A stretch of 39,034 bases of DNA from Streptomyces sp. ISL-66. GTDB taxonomy: Bacteria; Actinomycetota; Actinomycetes; Streptomycetales; Streptomycetaceae. The stretch spans positions 1 through 39,034 of the forward strand of contig NZ_JAGGOW010000187.1 of NCBI RefSeq assembly GCF_018614135.1. Direction: 5' to 3'. Below the pieces are notes generated by a model, which saw only the letters and a list, made by a program, of their open reading frames with translations, did not search any database and was not told where the DNA came from. Position numbers and translations under genes: made by a program. Below, one piece after another: positions 1 to 7,856 of this stretch (the first letter of the stretch is position 1; the number at the start of each line of letters is the position of its first letter).

Positions 1-1
1 G

Positions 2-595
2 GGTGGCCGCCAGCCGCCGCAGGACCGCCGCGACCGGGTCGGGGCGGGCGGCGGCGGCCGCCAGGGACTGCTGGGCCTCGGTGACCCGGCGGAGCTCGGC
101 GGTCCGGGCCTGCGCCATCAGCCGCCAGACGCTCCGGCCGACCGCCGTGAACGGGGTCCCGGGCGGCACCTCCAGCAGGGGCAGCCCGTGGCGGTCGCAG
201 GCCTCGACGAGGGACCGCGGCACGGTCGCGTGCACCGGTGTCACGCCGAAGCCGATGGCGGCGGTCCCGGCCCGGACGAGCCGGGCGACGTACTGCTCGG
301 CGTCGGTCCCGGTGTCCGTCCGGGCGTCGGCCGCCCGGGCATCCGCCCCGGTGTCCGTCCCCGCTTCCGCCCCCGCGCCCGCCTCCGCCTCCGTCCCTGC
401 TTCCGCCTCCGCAAGGCCCGCCCCCGCCGTCAGTAGCAGTTCGCCGCCGAGCAGGTACGGCGAGGGGTCCGCCATCTCGGAGGCGTGGACGCCGTGCACC
501 TCGCCCTCGGCGGGTCCTGCGAGGTGCCGCAGCCCGAGCTCGTGGTCGGCGAGCAGCAGGCCGAGCGGCACCGGCGGGGTGGGAGGGGCCTCCAT
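2..595 (-). CDS. PucR-family transcriptional regulator, N-terminal part (runs off left edge)
   Basis: The minus-strand frame starts at ATG 595 and stays open to the window edge, giving about 198 residues. It begins MEAPPTPPVPLGLLLADHE and contains SEMADPSPYLLGGELLLTAG, the hallmark of the PucR N-terminal ligand-sensing domain (Leu-rich GGELLLTxG). Later it shows ARLVRAGTAAIGFG and LVEACDRHGLPLLEVPPGTPF, also typical of that domain. The C-terminal PucR helix-turn-helix lies outside the window. Odd: about 40 residues of Ala/Glu/Gly/Thr/Asp low complexity (about 310-425) sit between the two conserved blocks. PucR-type proteins usually activate purine, GABA or amine catabolic genes. The divergent neighbour is a ureohydrolase 112 bp away, so local control of that gene is likely. 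This is inference. Confidence 0.8.
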   Translation of the reverse strand, partial: MEAPPTPPVPLGLLLADHELGLRHLAGPAEGEVHGVHASEMADPSPYLLGGELLLTAGAGLAEAEAGTEAEAGAGAEAGTDTGADARAADARTDTGTDAEQYVARLVRAGTAAIGFGVTPVHATVPRSLVEACDRHGLPLLEVPPGTPFTAVGRSVWRLMAQARTAELRRVTEAQQSLAAAAARPDPVAAVLRRLAAT

Positions 596-603
596 GGATA
601 CTC

Positions 604-641
604 CGTACACATCGGGGGACCTTGATGGATGAAACGTACAC
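604..641. promoter_or_regulatory. Direct repeat CGTACAC-WTCG in divergent promoter
   Basis: CGTACACATCG starts at 604 and CGTACACTTCG at 635, matching at 10 of 11 bases and 31 bp apart, about three helical turns. They lie in the 112-bp gap between the PucR-type gene and the ureohydrolase. The geometry suits two regulator protomers on one DNA face. Assignment as a PucR operator is inference. Confidence 0.4.
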
Positions 642-707
642 TTCGCGCCCCTCGGATGTCCCTTTACGCTCGAAGGACCGCACACCTCCTCCGGAAGGCA
701 CCCCCTC

Positions 708-1676
708 ATGAGCACGCAGCCGCGCGGCCCCGTCGACTCCTCCCGCATCCCGCGCTACGCGGGCCCCGCGACCTTCGCCCGGCTGCCCCGCCTCGACGAG
801 GTCGGCGGCAAGACGGACGTGGCCGTCGTCGGCGTGCCCTTCGACTCCGGAGTCTCCTACCGCCCCGGCGCCCGCTTCGGCGGCAACGCCATCCGTGAGG
901 CCTCGCGCCTGCTGCGCCCGTACAACCCGGCGCAGGACGCCTCCCCCTTCGCGCTCGCGCAGGTGGCGGACGCCGGCGACATCGCCGTGAACCCCTTCAA
1001 CATCAACGAGGCCGTCGACCAGGTCGAGGCCGCCGCCGACGAGCTGCTCTCCTCCGGCGCCCGCCTGATGACCCTGGGCGGCGACCACACCATCGCGCTC
1101 CCGCTGCTCCGCTCCGTCGCCAAGAAGCACGGCCCGGTGGCCCTGCTCCACTTCGACGCGCACCTGGACACCTGGGACACGTACTTCGGCGCCGAGTACA
1201 CGCACGGCACGCCGTTCCGCCGCGCCGTCGAGGAGGGCATCCTCGACACGGAGGCGCTCTCCCACGTCGGCACGCGCGGCCCGCTGTACGGCAAGCAGGA
1301 CCTGGACGACGATGCCAAGATGGGCTTCGGGATCGTCACCTCCGCCGACGTCTACCGGCGCGGCGCCGACGAGGTCGCGGACCAGCTGCGCCAGCGCATC
1401 GGCGACCGCCCCCTGTACATCTCGATCGACATCGACGTGCTGGACCCGGCGCACGCGCCGGGCACGGGCACGCCCGAGGCCGGCGGCATGACCTCGCGCG
1501 AGCTGCTGGAGATCATCCGGGGCCTGTCCTCCTGCAACCTGGTCTCGGCGGACGTCGTGGAGGTCGCCCCGGCGTACGATCACGCGGAGATCACCTCGGT
1601 CGCGGCCTCGCACACCGCGTACGAGCTGACCACGATCATGAGCCGTCAGATCTCTGCCGCCAGGCAGGGCCGATAG
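708..1676 (+). CDS. speB: Ureohydrolase (agmatinase / guanidinobutyrase family)
   Basis: 322 residues, the usual length for the arginase/agmatinase family of Mn-dependent ureohydrolases that release urea from guanidino compounds. Metal-binding motifs are intact: GGDHTIALPL near residue 124, FDAHLDTWD near 149, and SIDIDVLDPAHAPGTGTPE near 240. A GGAAGG ribosome site sits about 9 nt before ATG 708. The blocks RPYN, SPF and VADAGDIAVNPFNI resemble bacterial guanidinobutyrases (GbuA) at least as much as classical agmatinases, so the true substrate may be 4-guanidinobutyrate rather than agmatine. It lies 59 bp upstream of a ThDP enzyme on the same strand and is divergent from a PucR-type regulator, consistent with a small guanidino-compound catabolic unit. 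Confidence 0.88.
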   Translation: MSTQPRGPVDSSRIPRYAGPATFARLPRLDEVGGKTDVAVVGVPFDSGVSYRPGARFGGNAIREASRLLRPYNPAQDASPFALAQVADAGDIAVNPFNINEAVDQVEAAADELLSSGARLMTLGGDHTIALPLLRSVAKKHGPVALLHFDAHLDTWDTYFGAEYTHGTPFRRAVEEGILDTEALSHVGTRGPLYGKQDLDDDAKMGFGIVTSADVYRRGADEVADQLRQRIGDRPLYISIDIDVLDPAHAPGTGTPEAGGMTSRELLEIIRGLSSCNLVSADVVEVAPAYDHAEITSVAASHTAYELTTIMSRQISAARQGR

Positions 1677-1735
1677 GCAGGGCCAAGAGGCACGACGCCG
1701 ACGGCGAAGGCGACCCGAAGGGCGAGTAAGCGCAC

Positions 1736-3403
1736 GTGACGCACGACCACGACCTGGTACTCCGTCCCACCGAAGCCCAGAAGGCGGCCGCGCTCGCGCC
1801 GCCGCCGGGGCGGACCGGCGGGGACCTGGTCGTGGAGACGCTGCGCTCGCTCGGCGCGACGACGGTCTTCGGGCTCCCGGGGCAGCACGCGCTCGCCCTC
1901 TTCGACGCGGTCGGCCGCTCCGACCTGCGGCTGATCGGCCTGCGTACGGAGAACAACGCGGGCTTCGCGGCCGACGCGTACGGCCGGATGACGGGCGAGG
2001 CGGCGCCGCTGCTGCTCTCGACCGGTCCGGGCGCGCTGATGGCGCTCCCGGCGCTCGCCGAGGCCGCCGCGGCCTCCGCCCCGGTCCTGGCGATCTCCTC
2101 GCAGATCCCGACCCAGGGACTGGGCGGCGGCCGGCGCGGGCACCTGCACGAACTGCGGGACCAGGCGGCGTCCTTCCGCGACGTCGTCAAGTCCGTGCAC
2201 GTCGCCCGCACCCCCTCCCAGATCCCCTCCGTGATCGCCGAGGCCTGGGAGTCCGCGCTGACGGCCCCGCACGGCCCGGTATGGGTGGAGATCCCGGAGG
2301 ACGTCCTCCGGGCCGAAACCCTGATCCCCCAGGTCACGGGCATGGACGCGACCCCGCACGAGCTGCCCCCGCGCCCTGAGCTGACGGCGCTGGCCGCGCA
2401 CTGGCTGGAGAACGCCGAGCGCCCGGTGATCATCGCGGGCGGCGGGGTCATCCGCTCGGACGCGGCGGGAAAGCTGAAGCAGCTGGCGGAACGCCTGAAC
2501 GCGCCGGTCGTCACCACCTTCGGCGGCAAGGGCGCCTTCCCCTGGACCCACCCGCTCTCCCTCCAGTCCTGGCTGGAGGACCGCCACATGACGGACTTCC
2601 TGGAGGACGCGGACGTCCTGCTGGTCGTCGGTTCGGGCCTGGGGGAACTCTCCTCGAACTACCACACGTTCTTCCCCGCGGGCCGGGTCGTCCAGATCGA
2701 GGCGGACCTCGGCAAGCTGGAGTCCAACCACGCCGGCCTCGGCATCCACGCGGACGCCCGCCTCGCCCTGCAGGCGCTCCTCGAAACCGTCGCCGAGCGC
2801 GCGGACCCGCGGGCCCCCGAGCGGGTCAGCCTGCTCCTCTCCTCCATCGCGGCCCGCCTGTCCGCCCAGGACGTGACCCTGGAACAGCAGCTCCTGACCT
2901 CGATCCGCGCCGCCCTCCCGCCGCGCTCCCCGTCCTTCTGGGACATGACGATCCTGTCGTACTGGGCCTGGTCCGCCTTCGACGCCAAGCACCCCAACAC
3001 CATGCACTCGGCGCAGGGCGCCGGCGGCCTCGGCTACGCCTTCCCGGCGGCCCTCGGCGCCTGCCTCGCCGAACCGGGCACCCCGGTGCTGGCCGTCTCG
3101 GGTGACGGGGGCGCGATGTACTCGTTCGCGGACCTGGCCACCGCCCGCCAGCACGACCTGGACGTCACCTGGCTGATCGTCGACGACGGCGGCTACGGCA
3201 TCCTGCGCGAGTACGGCTGCGAGACGGGCACGTCCCTCACCCGCCCCGACTTCGTCGCGCTAGCGGCCGCCTTCGACGTCCCGGCGACCACCACCACCCC
3301 GGAATCCCTCCGCGCGGACCTGACGAAGGCCCTCAAGACCCCGGGCCCCTCGGTAGTGGTACTTCCGGCCACCCTCAAGATGTTCGCCCCGACGCACGTC
3401 TGA
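1736..3403 (+). CDS. Thiamine diphosphate-dependent enzyme (acetolactate synthase-like)
   Basis: 555 residues with the three-domain layout of the acetolactate synthase/benzoylformate decarboxylase superfamily. The N-terminal ThDP domain has VFGLPGQHALALFDAV and the catalytic glutamate E72 in RTENNAGFAADAYGRMTG. A central domain carries PVIIAGGGVIRS. The C-terminal domain has SGDGGAMYS near 456. The metal motif is unusual: the usual NN pair before xxYG is DD (IVDDGGYG). The start is GTG 1736; GTG fits the alignment of the N terminus but the ribosome site is weak. It follows the ureohydrolase by 59 bp and is probably co-transcribed. Substrate unknown: a 2-keto acid in guanidino or amine catabolism is inference. 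It is not clearly an anabolic IlvB, as no small subunit gene is adjacent. Confidence 0.8.
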   Translation: MTHDHDLVLRPTEAQKAAALAPPPGRTGGDLVVETLRSLGATTVFGLPGQHALALFDAVGRSDLRLIGLRTENNAGFAADAYGRMTGEAAPLLLSTGPGALMALPALAEAAAASAPVLAISSQIPTQGLGGGRRGHLHELRDQAASFRDVVKSVHVARTPSQIPSVIAEAWESALTAPHGPVWVEIPEDVLRAETLIPQVTGMDATPHELPPRPELTALAAHWLENAERPVIIAGGGVIRSDAAGKLKQLAERLNAPVVTTFGGKGAFPWTHPLSLQSWLEDRHMTDFLEDADVLLVVGSGLGELSSNYHTFFPAGRVVQIEADLGKLESNHAGLGIHADARLALQALLETVAERADPRAPERVSLLLSSIAARLSAQDVTLEQQLLTSIRAALPPRSPSFWDMTILSYWAWSAFDAKHPNTMHSAQGAGGLGYAFPAALGACLAEPGTPVLAVSGDGGAMYSFADLATARQHDLDVTWLIVDDGGYGILREYGCETGTSLTRPDFVALAAAFDVPATTTTPESLRADLTKALKTPGPSVVVLPATLKMFAPTHV

Positions 3404-3467
3404 AAGGTGTCCCGCGGCTGGTTAGGGTTGCGGTGATCAGGTGCGGGTCGAAGTGCGAGGGGGAACG

Positions 3468-3911
3468 GTGTCGTTCGAGGAAGAGTGGAGCCGTCACAAG
3501 CAGGGGGCGGGGACCGGTGACCCCTCGCCGCAGATGCGGCTGAACCAGGCCCCGGCCGACGGGGGCGGTCCCTCCGCGCCCCCCAGCGGTTACGGCGTAC
3601 TGGCCACGGCCCCTCCCGAGAAGAAGAAGGCCGCCAACACCATCGAGAACGTCCTGCAGCCCGGCACGACCAAGGCCGCGGACGCGGCCGACGAGCCGAC
3701 CCGCAGCGCCGTCAACGCCTTCAGCGGCTGGGCGACGGCGACCGGCCTGACGAAGGCCCACACGCACTGGGACGACCAGGTGAAGCGCCTGATGGGACGC
3801 CTGAACTCGGAAAAGACGTCCCTGCGCGGCGCGTCGAACCTGTTCACCGGAAACGACCAACTGACCGGCCAGGGCTTCCAGCCGGTGCAGTCCAAGGTCG
3901 CGGGACTGTAA
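3468..3911 (+). CDS. Small WXG-like hypothetical protein, partner of the next gene
   Basis: 147 residues from GTG 3468, chosen because GAGGGGG lies 5-10 nt upstream and the protein then begins MSFEEEWSRHKQG. No signal peptide or membrane segment. The N-terminal half is Pro/Gly/Ala rich. The second half is probably helical: W88, then HWDDQVKRLMGRL and SEKTSLRGASNLF, patterned like the second helix of an ESAT-6/WXG100 protein. It ends 17 nt before the next gene, which has a true W-x-G hairpin, so the two look like a co-expressed heterodimer of type VII secretion-like proteins. This is inference from layout and pattern. No catalytic motif is visible. A GTG/ATG start further upstream (3441) is possible but lacks a ribosome site. 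Confidence 0.75.
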   Translation: MSFEEEWSRHKQGAGTGDPSPQMRLNQAPADGGGPSAPPSGYGVLATAPPEKKKAANTIENVLQPGTTKAADAADEPTRSAVNAFSGWATATGLTKAHTHWDDQVKRLMGRLNSEKTSLRGASNLFTGNDQLTGQGFQPVQSKVAGL

Positions 3912-3928
3912 GGGAAGACGAGCCGAAC

Positions 3929-6076
3929 GTGCCGAACTACTCCGAGATCATGCACACGGACCTCTCCGCGCTCACCACGGCCGCCGACGGCTGGAAGGCC
4001 ATGGCGACGCAGTTCAAGACCCTGGAGGGCGTCTACAAGGACGAGGTCCAGAGCGTCTCCACGGGCAACGGCTGGCTGGGCACCAGCCAGCAGACCGCCG
4101 CCTCCAACTCCGCCATCACGCGCCGCGAGTTCGCGTCCGCGCAGACGGAGGCCCTGGCCATGGAGTCCCTGCTCCGTGACGCGCACGCCCGTTTCACGGA
4201 CCTCAAGGGCCGGGTGGTGTCGGCCGTGGCGGACGCCCGGACCGCCGGCATGAAGGTCTCGGAGAGCGGCGTCGCGAGCTACGACTACTCCAAGGCCGAC
4301 GCCGCCACCGCCAACGCGGTGCGGCACGACCCCGACCTCCCGGAGGTCGAGCGGTCCTGGACGAGCCGGATCGCCGACACGGTCAAGGCGGTCACGGAGT
4401 TCGACGAGGACGTCCGGACGGCCCTGATGAACGCGTCGGGGGCGGACGGAACCTCGATGTTCGGCTTCAACTCCAAGCCCGTCAACGACGTCGAGGCCGT
4501 GGAGGCACTCGCCCTCACCCAGAAGATCCGTGACGGCAAGGCCTCCCCGGACGAGCTGCGGCACTACAACGAACTGCTGCAGCAGAACTCGAAGGACAAG
4601 CACTTCAGCGAGGCGTACCTGAACTCGCTGGGCGCGAAGGACACCCTCCAGCTGGCCGACCAGATGAACCTGGCGTCCAACGAACGCGGTGCGTCGGCGG
4701 CCGACAAGAAGCTGTACGAATCGATCAACTCCGGACTCGCGGGCACGATCGCGTCGGGCACCAAGGACCCGGAGAGCTACGCCTACAAGCCCTTCGTCAA
4801 CGGCCTCAAGGAGCAGGGGCCCGAGCTCGTGGCCAAGGGCCTGCGGCCCACGTACGGCTACCAGGCCCTCGTGACCCTCATGGGCAACGGTGACGGCTAC
4901 GGCAAGCAGTTCCTCAACGACCTCGGCGACGGCATGATCGAGGCCGAGAAGTCGAAGCCGCACATGTACGACCACGCCTACGACTCCCAGCGCCCGAACC
5001 TGGTCTCCGACCCGCTGGACGGGCTGCTCGGCATCATGGCCAAGGACCCGGATTCGGCGACGTACTTCCTCGACCCCGAGGCGCCCGGCAACAAGAACGA
5101 GCACCTGAAGTACATGCTCGACGAGCGGGAGATGCCCGACCCCTGGATCTCGACGGGTGTCGGCCAGCCGATCGAGATGCACGGCGACAAGACGGCCGGC
5201 CTCGGCGCCGCCCTCCAGGCGGCGGCCACCGGCCACGTCGACGGCGAGAAGCTGGGCCCGCCGGGACCCCACACGGAGGGGCAGGCACGCGTGATGCACG
5301 AGGCGATCCAGCTGCTCGACGGCGAGATGAAGGGCGACGAGTTCAAGGACGACCTGGAGGGCCTGCGCCAGCCGATGGCGAAGGCGCTGGTCGACTATGT
5401 GGCCGACACCCACGAGATCCTCGGCGGTAAGAGCTCTGCTCTGGGCTACGTAGACGGCAACGACTCGATCCACGGTTCGGGGGACAAGGCTCAGATCGCC
5501 GTCGGCCAGGGCAGTCTGATCCGTGTGATGCGCGGGATCGCCGACGACGGCCCGGCATACGCCCTGATGGTCGAGGCGGAGCGGGCGTACGGGGCAGGGC
5601 AGCTCGAGGCTGCCGCCCCGTACAAGAGCGACATGCACGGGGTGAGCGCGGACTGGGACAACATCGCCCATGACATCGGCGCGGCCAACGGCGCACTCAA
5701 CGGCATCGGCGCCGACGTCTACAAGGACAAGGAAGACGACGCGGTCAAGTGGGCGGAAGGCACGTCCGAACACACGGCTGCCGCCGCGAACGGGCTCATC
5801 GGCGAGATCCCGGTCGTGGGCACGATCGGTGGTTCACTGATCGACTCGCTGAAGTACGAGTGGGTCGAGGGCATGAAGGACGACGCCGAGGAACAGAGCA
5901 AGAAGGATTCCAGTAGCAACTACGGAGCGGGCGTGCAGGCGACCAACACGATGATGGATGCGTGGGGAAGTGATCGGAAGATCGGCAATGACCCTGCGTT
6001 CGACCACGCCAAGAACGAGGCGAACGAGGGCTACACCTCGGGACGGGAGGCTGCTCGTGCGCACCTCAGGCCGTGA
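3929..6076 (+). CDS. WXG-hairpin / DUF6571-like large protein
   Basis: 715 residues from GTG 3929, with AGGGAAG about 11 nt upstream. Residues 1-110 form a WXG100-like helical hairpin: DLSALTTAADGWKAM, then W49-L-G51 in NGWLGTSQQTA, then a long charged helix to about 110. The remaining 600 residues are hydrophilic, mostly helical and Asp/Lys rich, with no enzyme motif I recognise; I recall this family as DUF6571 in Streptomyces, unverified. A hydrophobic stretch, GLIGEIPVVGTIGGSLID (about 618-636), could be a membrane-inserting helix. The C-terminal 75 residues are polar. The end overlaps the start of the lipoprotein gene by 20 nt, implying translational coupling. It may be a type VII-like secreted effector or a structural surface protein; function unknown. 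Confidence 0.82.
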   Translation: MPNYSEIMHTDLSALTTAADGWKAMATQFKTLEGVYKDEVQSVSTGNGWLGTSQQTAASNSAITRREFASAQTEALAMESLLRDAHARFTDLKGRVVSAVADARTAGMKVSESGVASYDYSKADAATANAVRHDPDLPEVERSWTSRIADTVKAVTEFDEDVRTALMNASGADGTSMFGFNSKPVNDVEAVEALALTQKIRDGKASPDELRHYNELLQQNSKDKHFSEAYLNSLGAKDTLQLADQMNLASNERGASAADKKLYESINSGLAGTIASGTKDPESYAYKPFVNGLKEQGPELVAKGLRPTYGYQALVTLMGNGDGYGKQFLNDLGDGMIEAEKSKPHMYDHAYDSQRPNLVSDPLDGLLGIMAKDPDSATYFLDPEAPGNKNEHLKYMLDEREMPDPWISTGVGQPIEMHGDKTAGLGAALQAAATGHVDGEKLGPPGPHTEGQARVMHEAIQLLDGEMKGDEFKDDLEGLRQPMAKALVDYVADTHEILGGKSSALGYVDGNDSIHGSGDKAQIAVGQGSLIRVMRGIADDGPAYALMVEAERAYGAGQLEAAAPYKSDMHGVSADWDNIAHDIGAANGALNGIGADVYKDKEDDAVKWAEGTSEHTAAAANGLIGEIPVVGTIGGSLIDSLKYEWVEGMKDDAEEQSKKDSSSNYGAGVQATNTMMDAWGSDRKIGNDPAFDHAKNEANEGYTSGREAARAHLRP

Positions 6077-6740
6077 CCCGCTCAAGGCTCTCGGACAATC
6101 GACGGCCGCGCTCGTCTGCGGATTGATGCTCGCGTCGTGTACCTCGGGCGAGCCCGAGGCCAAGAACGAGCAGCCGCCGTGTGGGATCAGTCCTTCCTCA
6201 CAGGAGGGCGTCCTCCTGCGGGACGTCATCGCTGCGGACGCCTTCGATGCTCTCGTCTACAACAGCACGAGCGAGGTGGTGGCGACGCTGCGACGCGCAC
6301 TGCCGGAGACGGGCCCGGAACACCGGATCCCTATGAGGACGAGGTGTGCCCTGTGGGCCGTCGGCCAAGATGGCGGGGGCGGCGTGACTTTCCGCTTCGG
6401 ATGGGTCTCGCGTGCCTCCAAGGAGGTGCAATACCCCCTGCCCAACGGTGTTCCGTTCGAGGTGGAGGGCGGCACCTTCGGCCAGGCCAATGACGTCGAT
6501 ACGACCTTGTACGTCGGTTGCGAGATGCCCGGCGAGCTCGGCGAGGCCTCGAAGTCGGCTTGGTTCCACGCGAAGGCTGAGCACAGCGTCAGCTCCACGC
6601 CGGCGGCCGTCGACCAAGCGGCCCGCGATCGCCAGACCGCCCTCACCTACCTCATGGCCCGCCGGATCACCGAAGCCCTCGGCTGCGAGAACAAGCCACT
6701 GGAGAAGCCCCCCGTGGTGAAGCCGCTCCCTAGCCCCTGA
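6057..6740 (+). CDS. Lipoprotein of unknown function coupled to the WXG protein
   Basis: 227 residues from GTG 6057, which overlaps the upstream reading frame by 20 nt and has GGGAGG at 6045-6050. The N terminus is VRTSGRDPLKALG, then a short hydrophobic stretch and the lipobox L25-A-S-C28, so the mature protein is anchored at Cys28 on the outer membrane face. The body has scattered Cys (CGIS, TRCALW, VGCEMP, LGCENK) that could form disulfides, and a proline-rich tail. No known enzyme motif. Codon third positions look less GC-biased than in flanking genes. The tight overlap with the WXG/DUF6571-like gene suggests a functional partner, for example an immunity or docking lipoprotein. That role is inference. 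Confidence 0.78.
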   Translation: MRTSGRDPLKALGQSTAALVCGLMLASCTSGEPEAKNEQPPCGISPSSQEGVLLRDVIAADAFDALVYNSTSEVVATLRRALPETGPEHRIPMRTRCALWAVGQDGGGGVTFRFGWVSRASKEVQYPLPNGVPFEVEGGTFGQANDVDTTLYVGCEMPGELGEASKSAWFHAKAEHSVSSTPAAVDQAARDRQTALTYLMARRITEALGCENKPLEKPPVVKPLPSP

Positions 6741-6772
6741 GCCAAGCCGGCGCCGTTCTCGGTCGCAGCTCG

Positions 6773-6806
6773 TTGCATGCGGCGGCCTTGCCCTCTATGC
6801 TGCATA
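6773..6806 (+). promoter_or_regulatory. vapBC promoter with palindromic operator over the -10
   Basis: TTGCAT (6773-6778) and TATGCT (6796-6801) are spaced by 17 bp, a plausible housekeeping promoter. The -10 lies inside TATGCTGCATA (6796-6806), palindromic apart from its central base. A ribbon-helix-helix antitoxin binding here would block the promoter, the usual autoregulation of VapBC. AGGAGA (6819-6824) is the ribosome site for the ATG at 6830. Confidence 0.5.
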
Positions 6807-6829
6807 TGGTGGAAGCCTAGGAGACATAT

Positions 6830-7045
6830 ATGTCCAACAACCTCTACATCGCAGGCGTCGACAACGAGGCCCTCGCGGCAGCGGCCTCCATACTGGGCAC
6901 CAAATCGAAGAAGGACACGGTCAACGCCGTCCTACAGGACTACGTACGGCGACACAACCGACTGCAGGCTCTGGACCGGCTCGTCGAGATGGGCAAGCGC
7001 GGCGACTTCGACGACCTCCTGGATAAGGGCAACTACCGACGATGA
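6830..7045 (+). CDS. vapB: VapB-type antitoxin (ribbon-helix-helix)
   Basis: 71 residues, preceded by AGGAGA. The first part, LYIAGVDNEALAAAASILG, then SKKDTVNAVLQDYVRR, matches the short beta strand plus two helices of RHH antitoxins. The C-terminal part (LVEMGKRGDFDDLLDKGNYRR) is the acidic/aromatic tail that usually threads into the PIN toxin active site. The stop overlaps the toxin start as ATGA at 7042-7045, so translation is coupled and antitoxin is made first. Expected role: neutralises VapC and represses its own operon. Family assignment is from pattern plus neighbour. Confidence 0.85.
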   Translation: MSNNLYIAGVDNEALAAAASILGTKSKKDTVNAVLQDYVRRHNRLQALDRLVEMGKRGDFDDLLDKGNYRR

Positions 7046-7464
7046 GTCCGGTGACCCACCTCGTCGACACGTCCGCGCTCGCGCGGATCCTGACCAACGA
7101 GGACGTGCGCAAAGGGTGGCTCGAGCACCTCGCCATGGGCGTGATCGGCATCTGCGACATCACGGAGCTCGAGACCCTCTTCTCGGCCCGCTCGCTCGCC
7201 GACCGCCTGGAGAAGGAAGCCCTCCTGGGCGAGCTGTTCAACTGGACTCCCATGCCTGACACCGTCTATGTCCGGGCCCGGGCGGTGCAGCGGCTGCTCA
7301 CGGACCGTGGGGAGCACCGAAGTGCAGGTCCGGTCGACCTGCTCGTCGCGGCTACGGCCGAGCTCGCGGGCCTCACACTGCTGCACTACGACAAGGACTT
7401 CGACACCATCGCCCGGGCTACGGGCCAACCCACGAAATGGGTCGCTCCTCCGGGCGAGGCGTAG
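7042..7464 (+). CDS. vapC: VapC-type PIN-domain ribonuclease toxin
   Basis: 140 residues with all conserved PIN acidic residues in place: D9 in HLVDTSALAR, E42 in ITELETLFSAR, D99 in GPVDLLVAATAE, and D117/D119 in HYDKDFDTIA. These bind Mg/Mn ions for endoribonuclease cleavage, in known VapC proteins often of tRNA or rRNA. The length is normal. It overlaps the vapB stop by 4 nt (ATGA). All catalytic residues are present, so it should be active when antitoxin is lost. It sits between the WXG/lipoprotein locus and a truncated GntR-family gene, which suggests an accessory or gain-and-loss site. Confidence 0.9.
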   Translation: MSPVTHLVDTSALARILTNEDVRKGWLEHLAMGVIGICDITELETLFSARSLADRLEKEALLGELFNWTPMPDTVYVRARAVQRLLTDRGEHRSAGPVDLLVAATAELAGLTLLHYDKDFDTIARATGQPTKWVAPPGEA

Positions 7465-7527
7465 CGCCGGTCCCTTAGGGGAAGGCAGGCTCCGTGTCAG
7501 ACTCGCCGAGCTCGGCCACGGGGGTCG

Positions 7528-7722
7528 GTGCGCTTCCGTGAGAAGGTCCGCTCGCGGATGCCCGCCTCCGGCGAGGCGGCGAGCCTCGGGCTAGCCGCGG
7601 GGACACCCGTCGTGCTGGTCGTCCGGACCGCCTTCGCCGCCGACGGGCAGGTCGTCGAGGTCAACGAGATGGTCCTCGACGCTTCGGCGTACGTCCTGGA
7701 GCACGCGTTCGACGCGCCCTAG
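7528..7722 (+). pseudogene. C-terminal remnant of a GntR-family regulator (UTRA domain end)
   Basis: Up to 64 codons encode RFREKVRSRMPASGEAASLG, then LAAGTPVVLVVRTAFAADGQ and VVEVNEMVLDASAYVLEH. This is the last part of a UTRA ligand-binding domain of HutC/YvoA-type GntR regulators. The N-terminal winged helix and most of UTRA are missing: upstream codons in this frame do not continue the family pattern and run into the vapC 3' region. A GTG at 7528 could start a short peptide but no ribosome site is seen. Best read as a decayed fragment whose 5' part was lost, perhaps when vapBC arrived. Expression is unlikely. Confidence 0.65.
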
Positions 7723-7856
7723 AGCCGTTCCCCCCGGACGGCCCAAGCCGCCTCGCCCAGCATCGCGTAAACCCGTTCGATTGTTGCGGCGGGATGAAAT
7801 CCGCCGGTCGGAGCGTTGGCGCTTCCGGTAGGGCATGACGAACGGGGAGGCACCAC

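Noticed and set aside
5958..6056. Longer start for the lipoprotein at 5958
   Set aside because: It would place 33 Arg/Thr-rich residues before the signal peptide and lacks a ribosome site; GTG 6057 has GGGAGG and gives a proper lipoprotein signal.
7788..7805. GGCGG...CCGCC hairpin before the ABC exporter
   Set aside because: Only five to six base pairs with a wobble; common by chance at this GC content.
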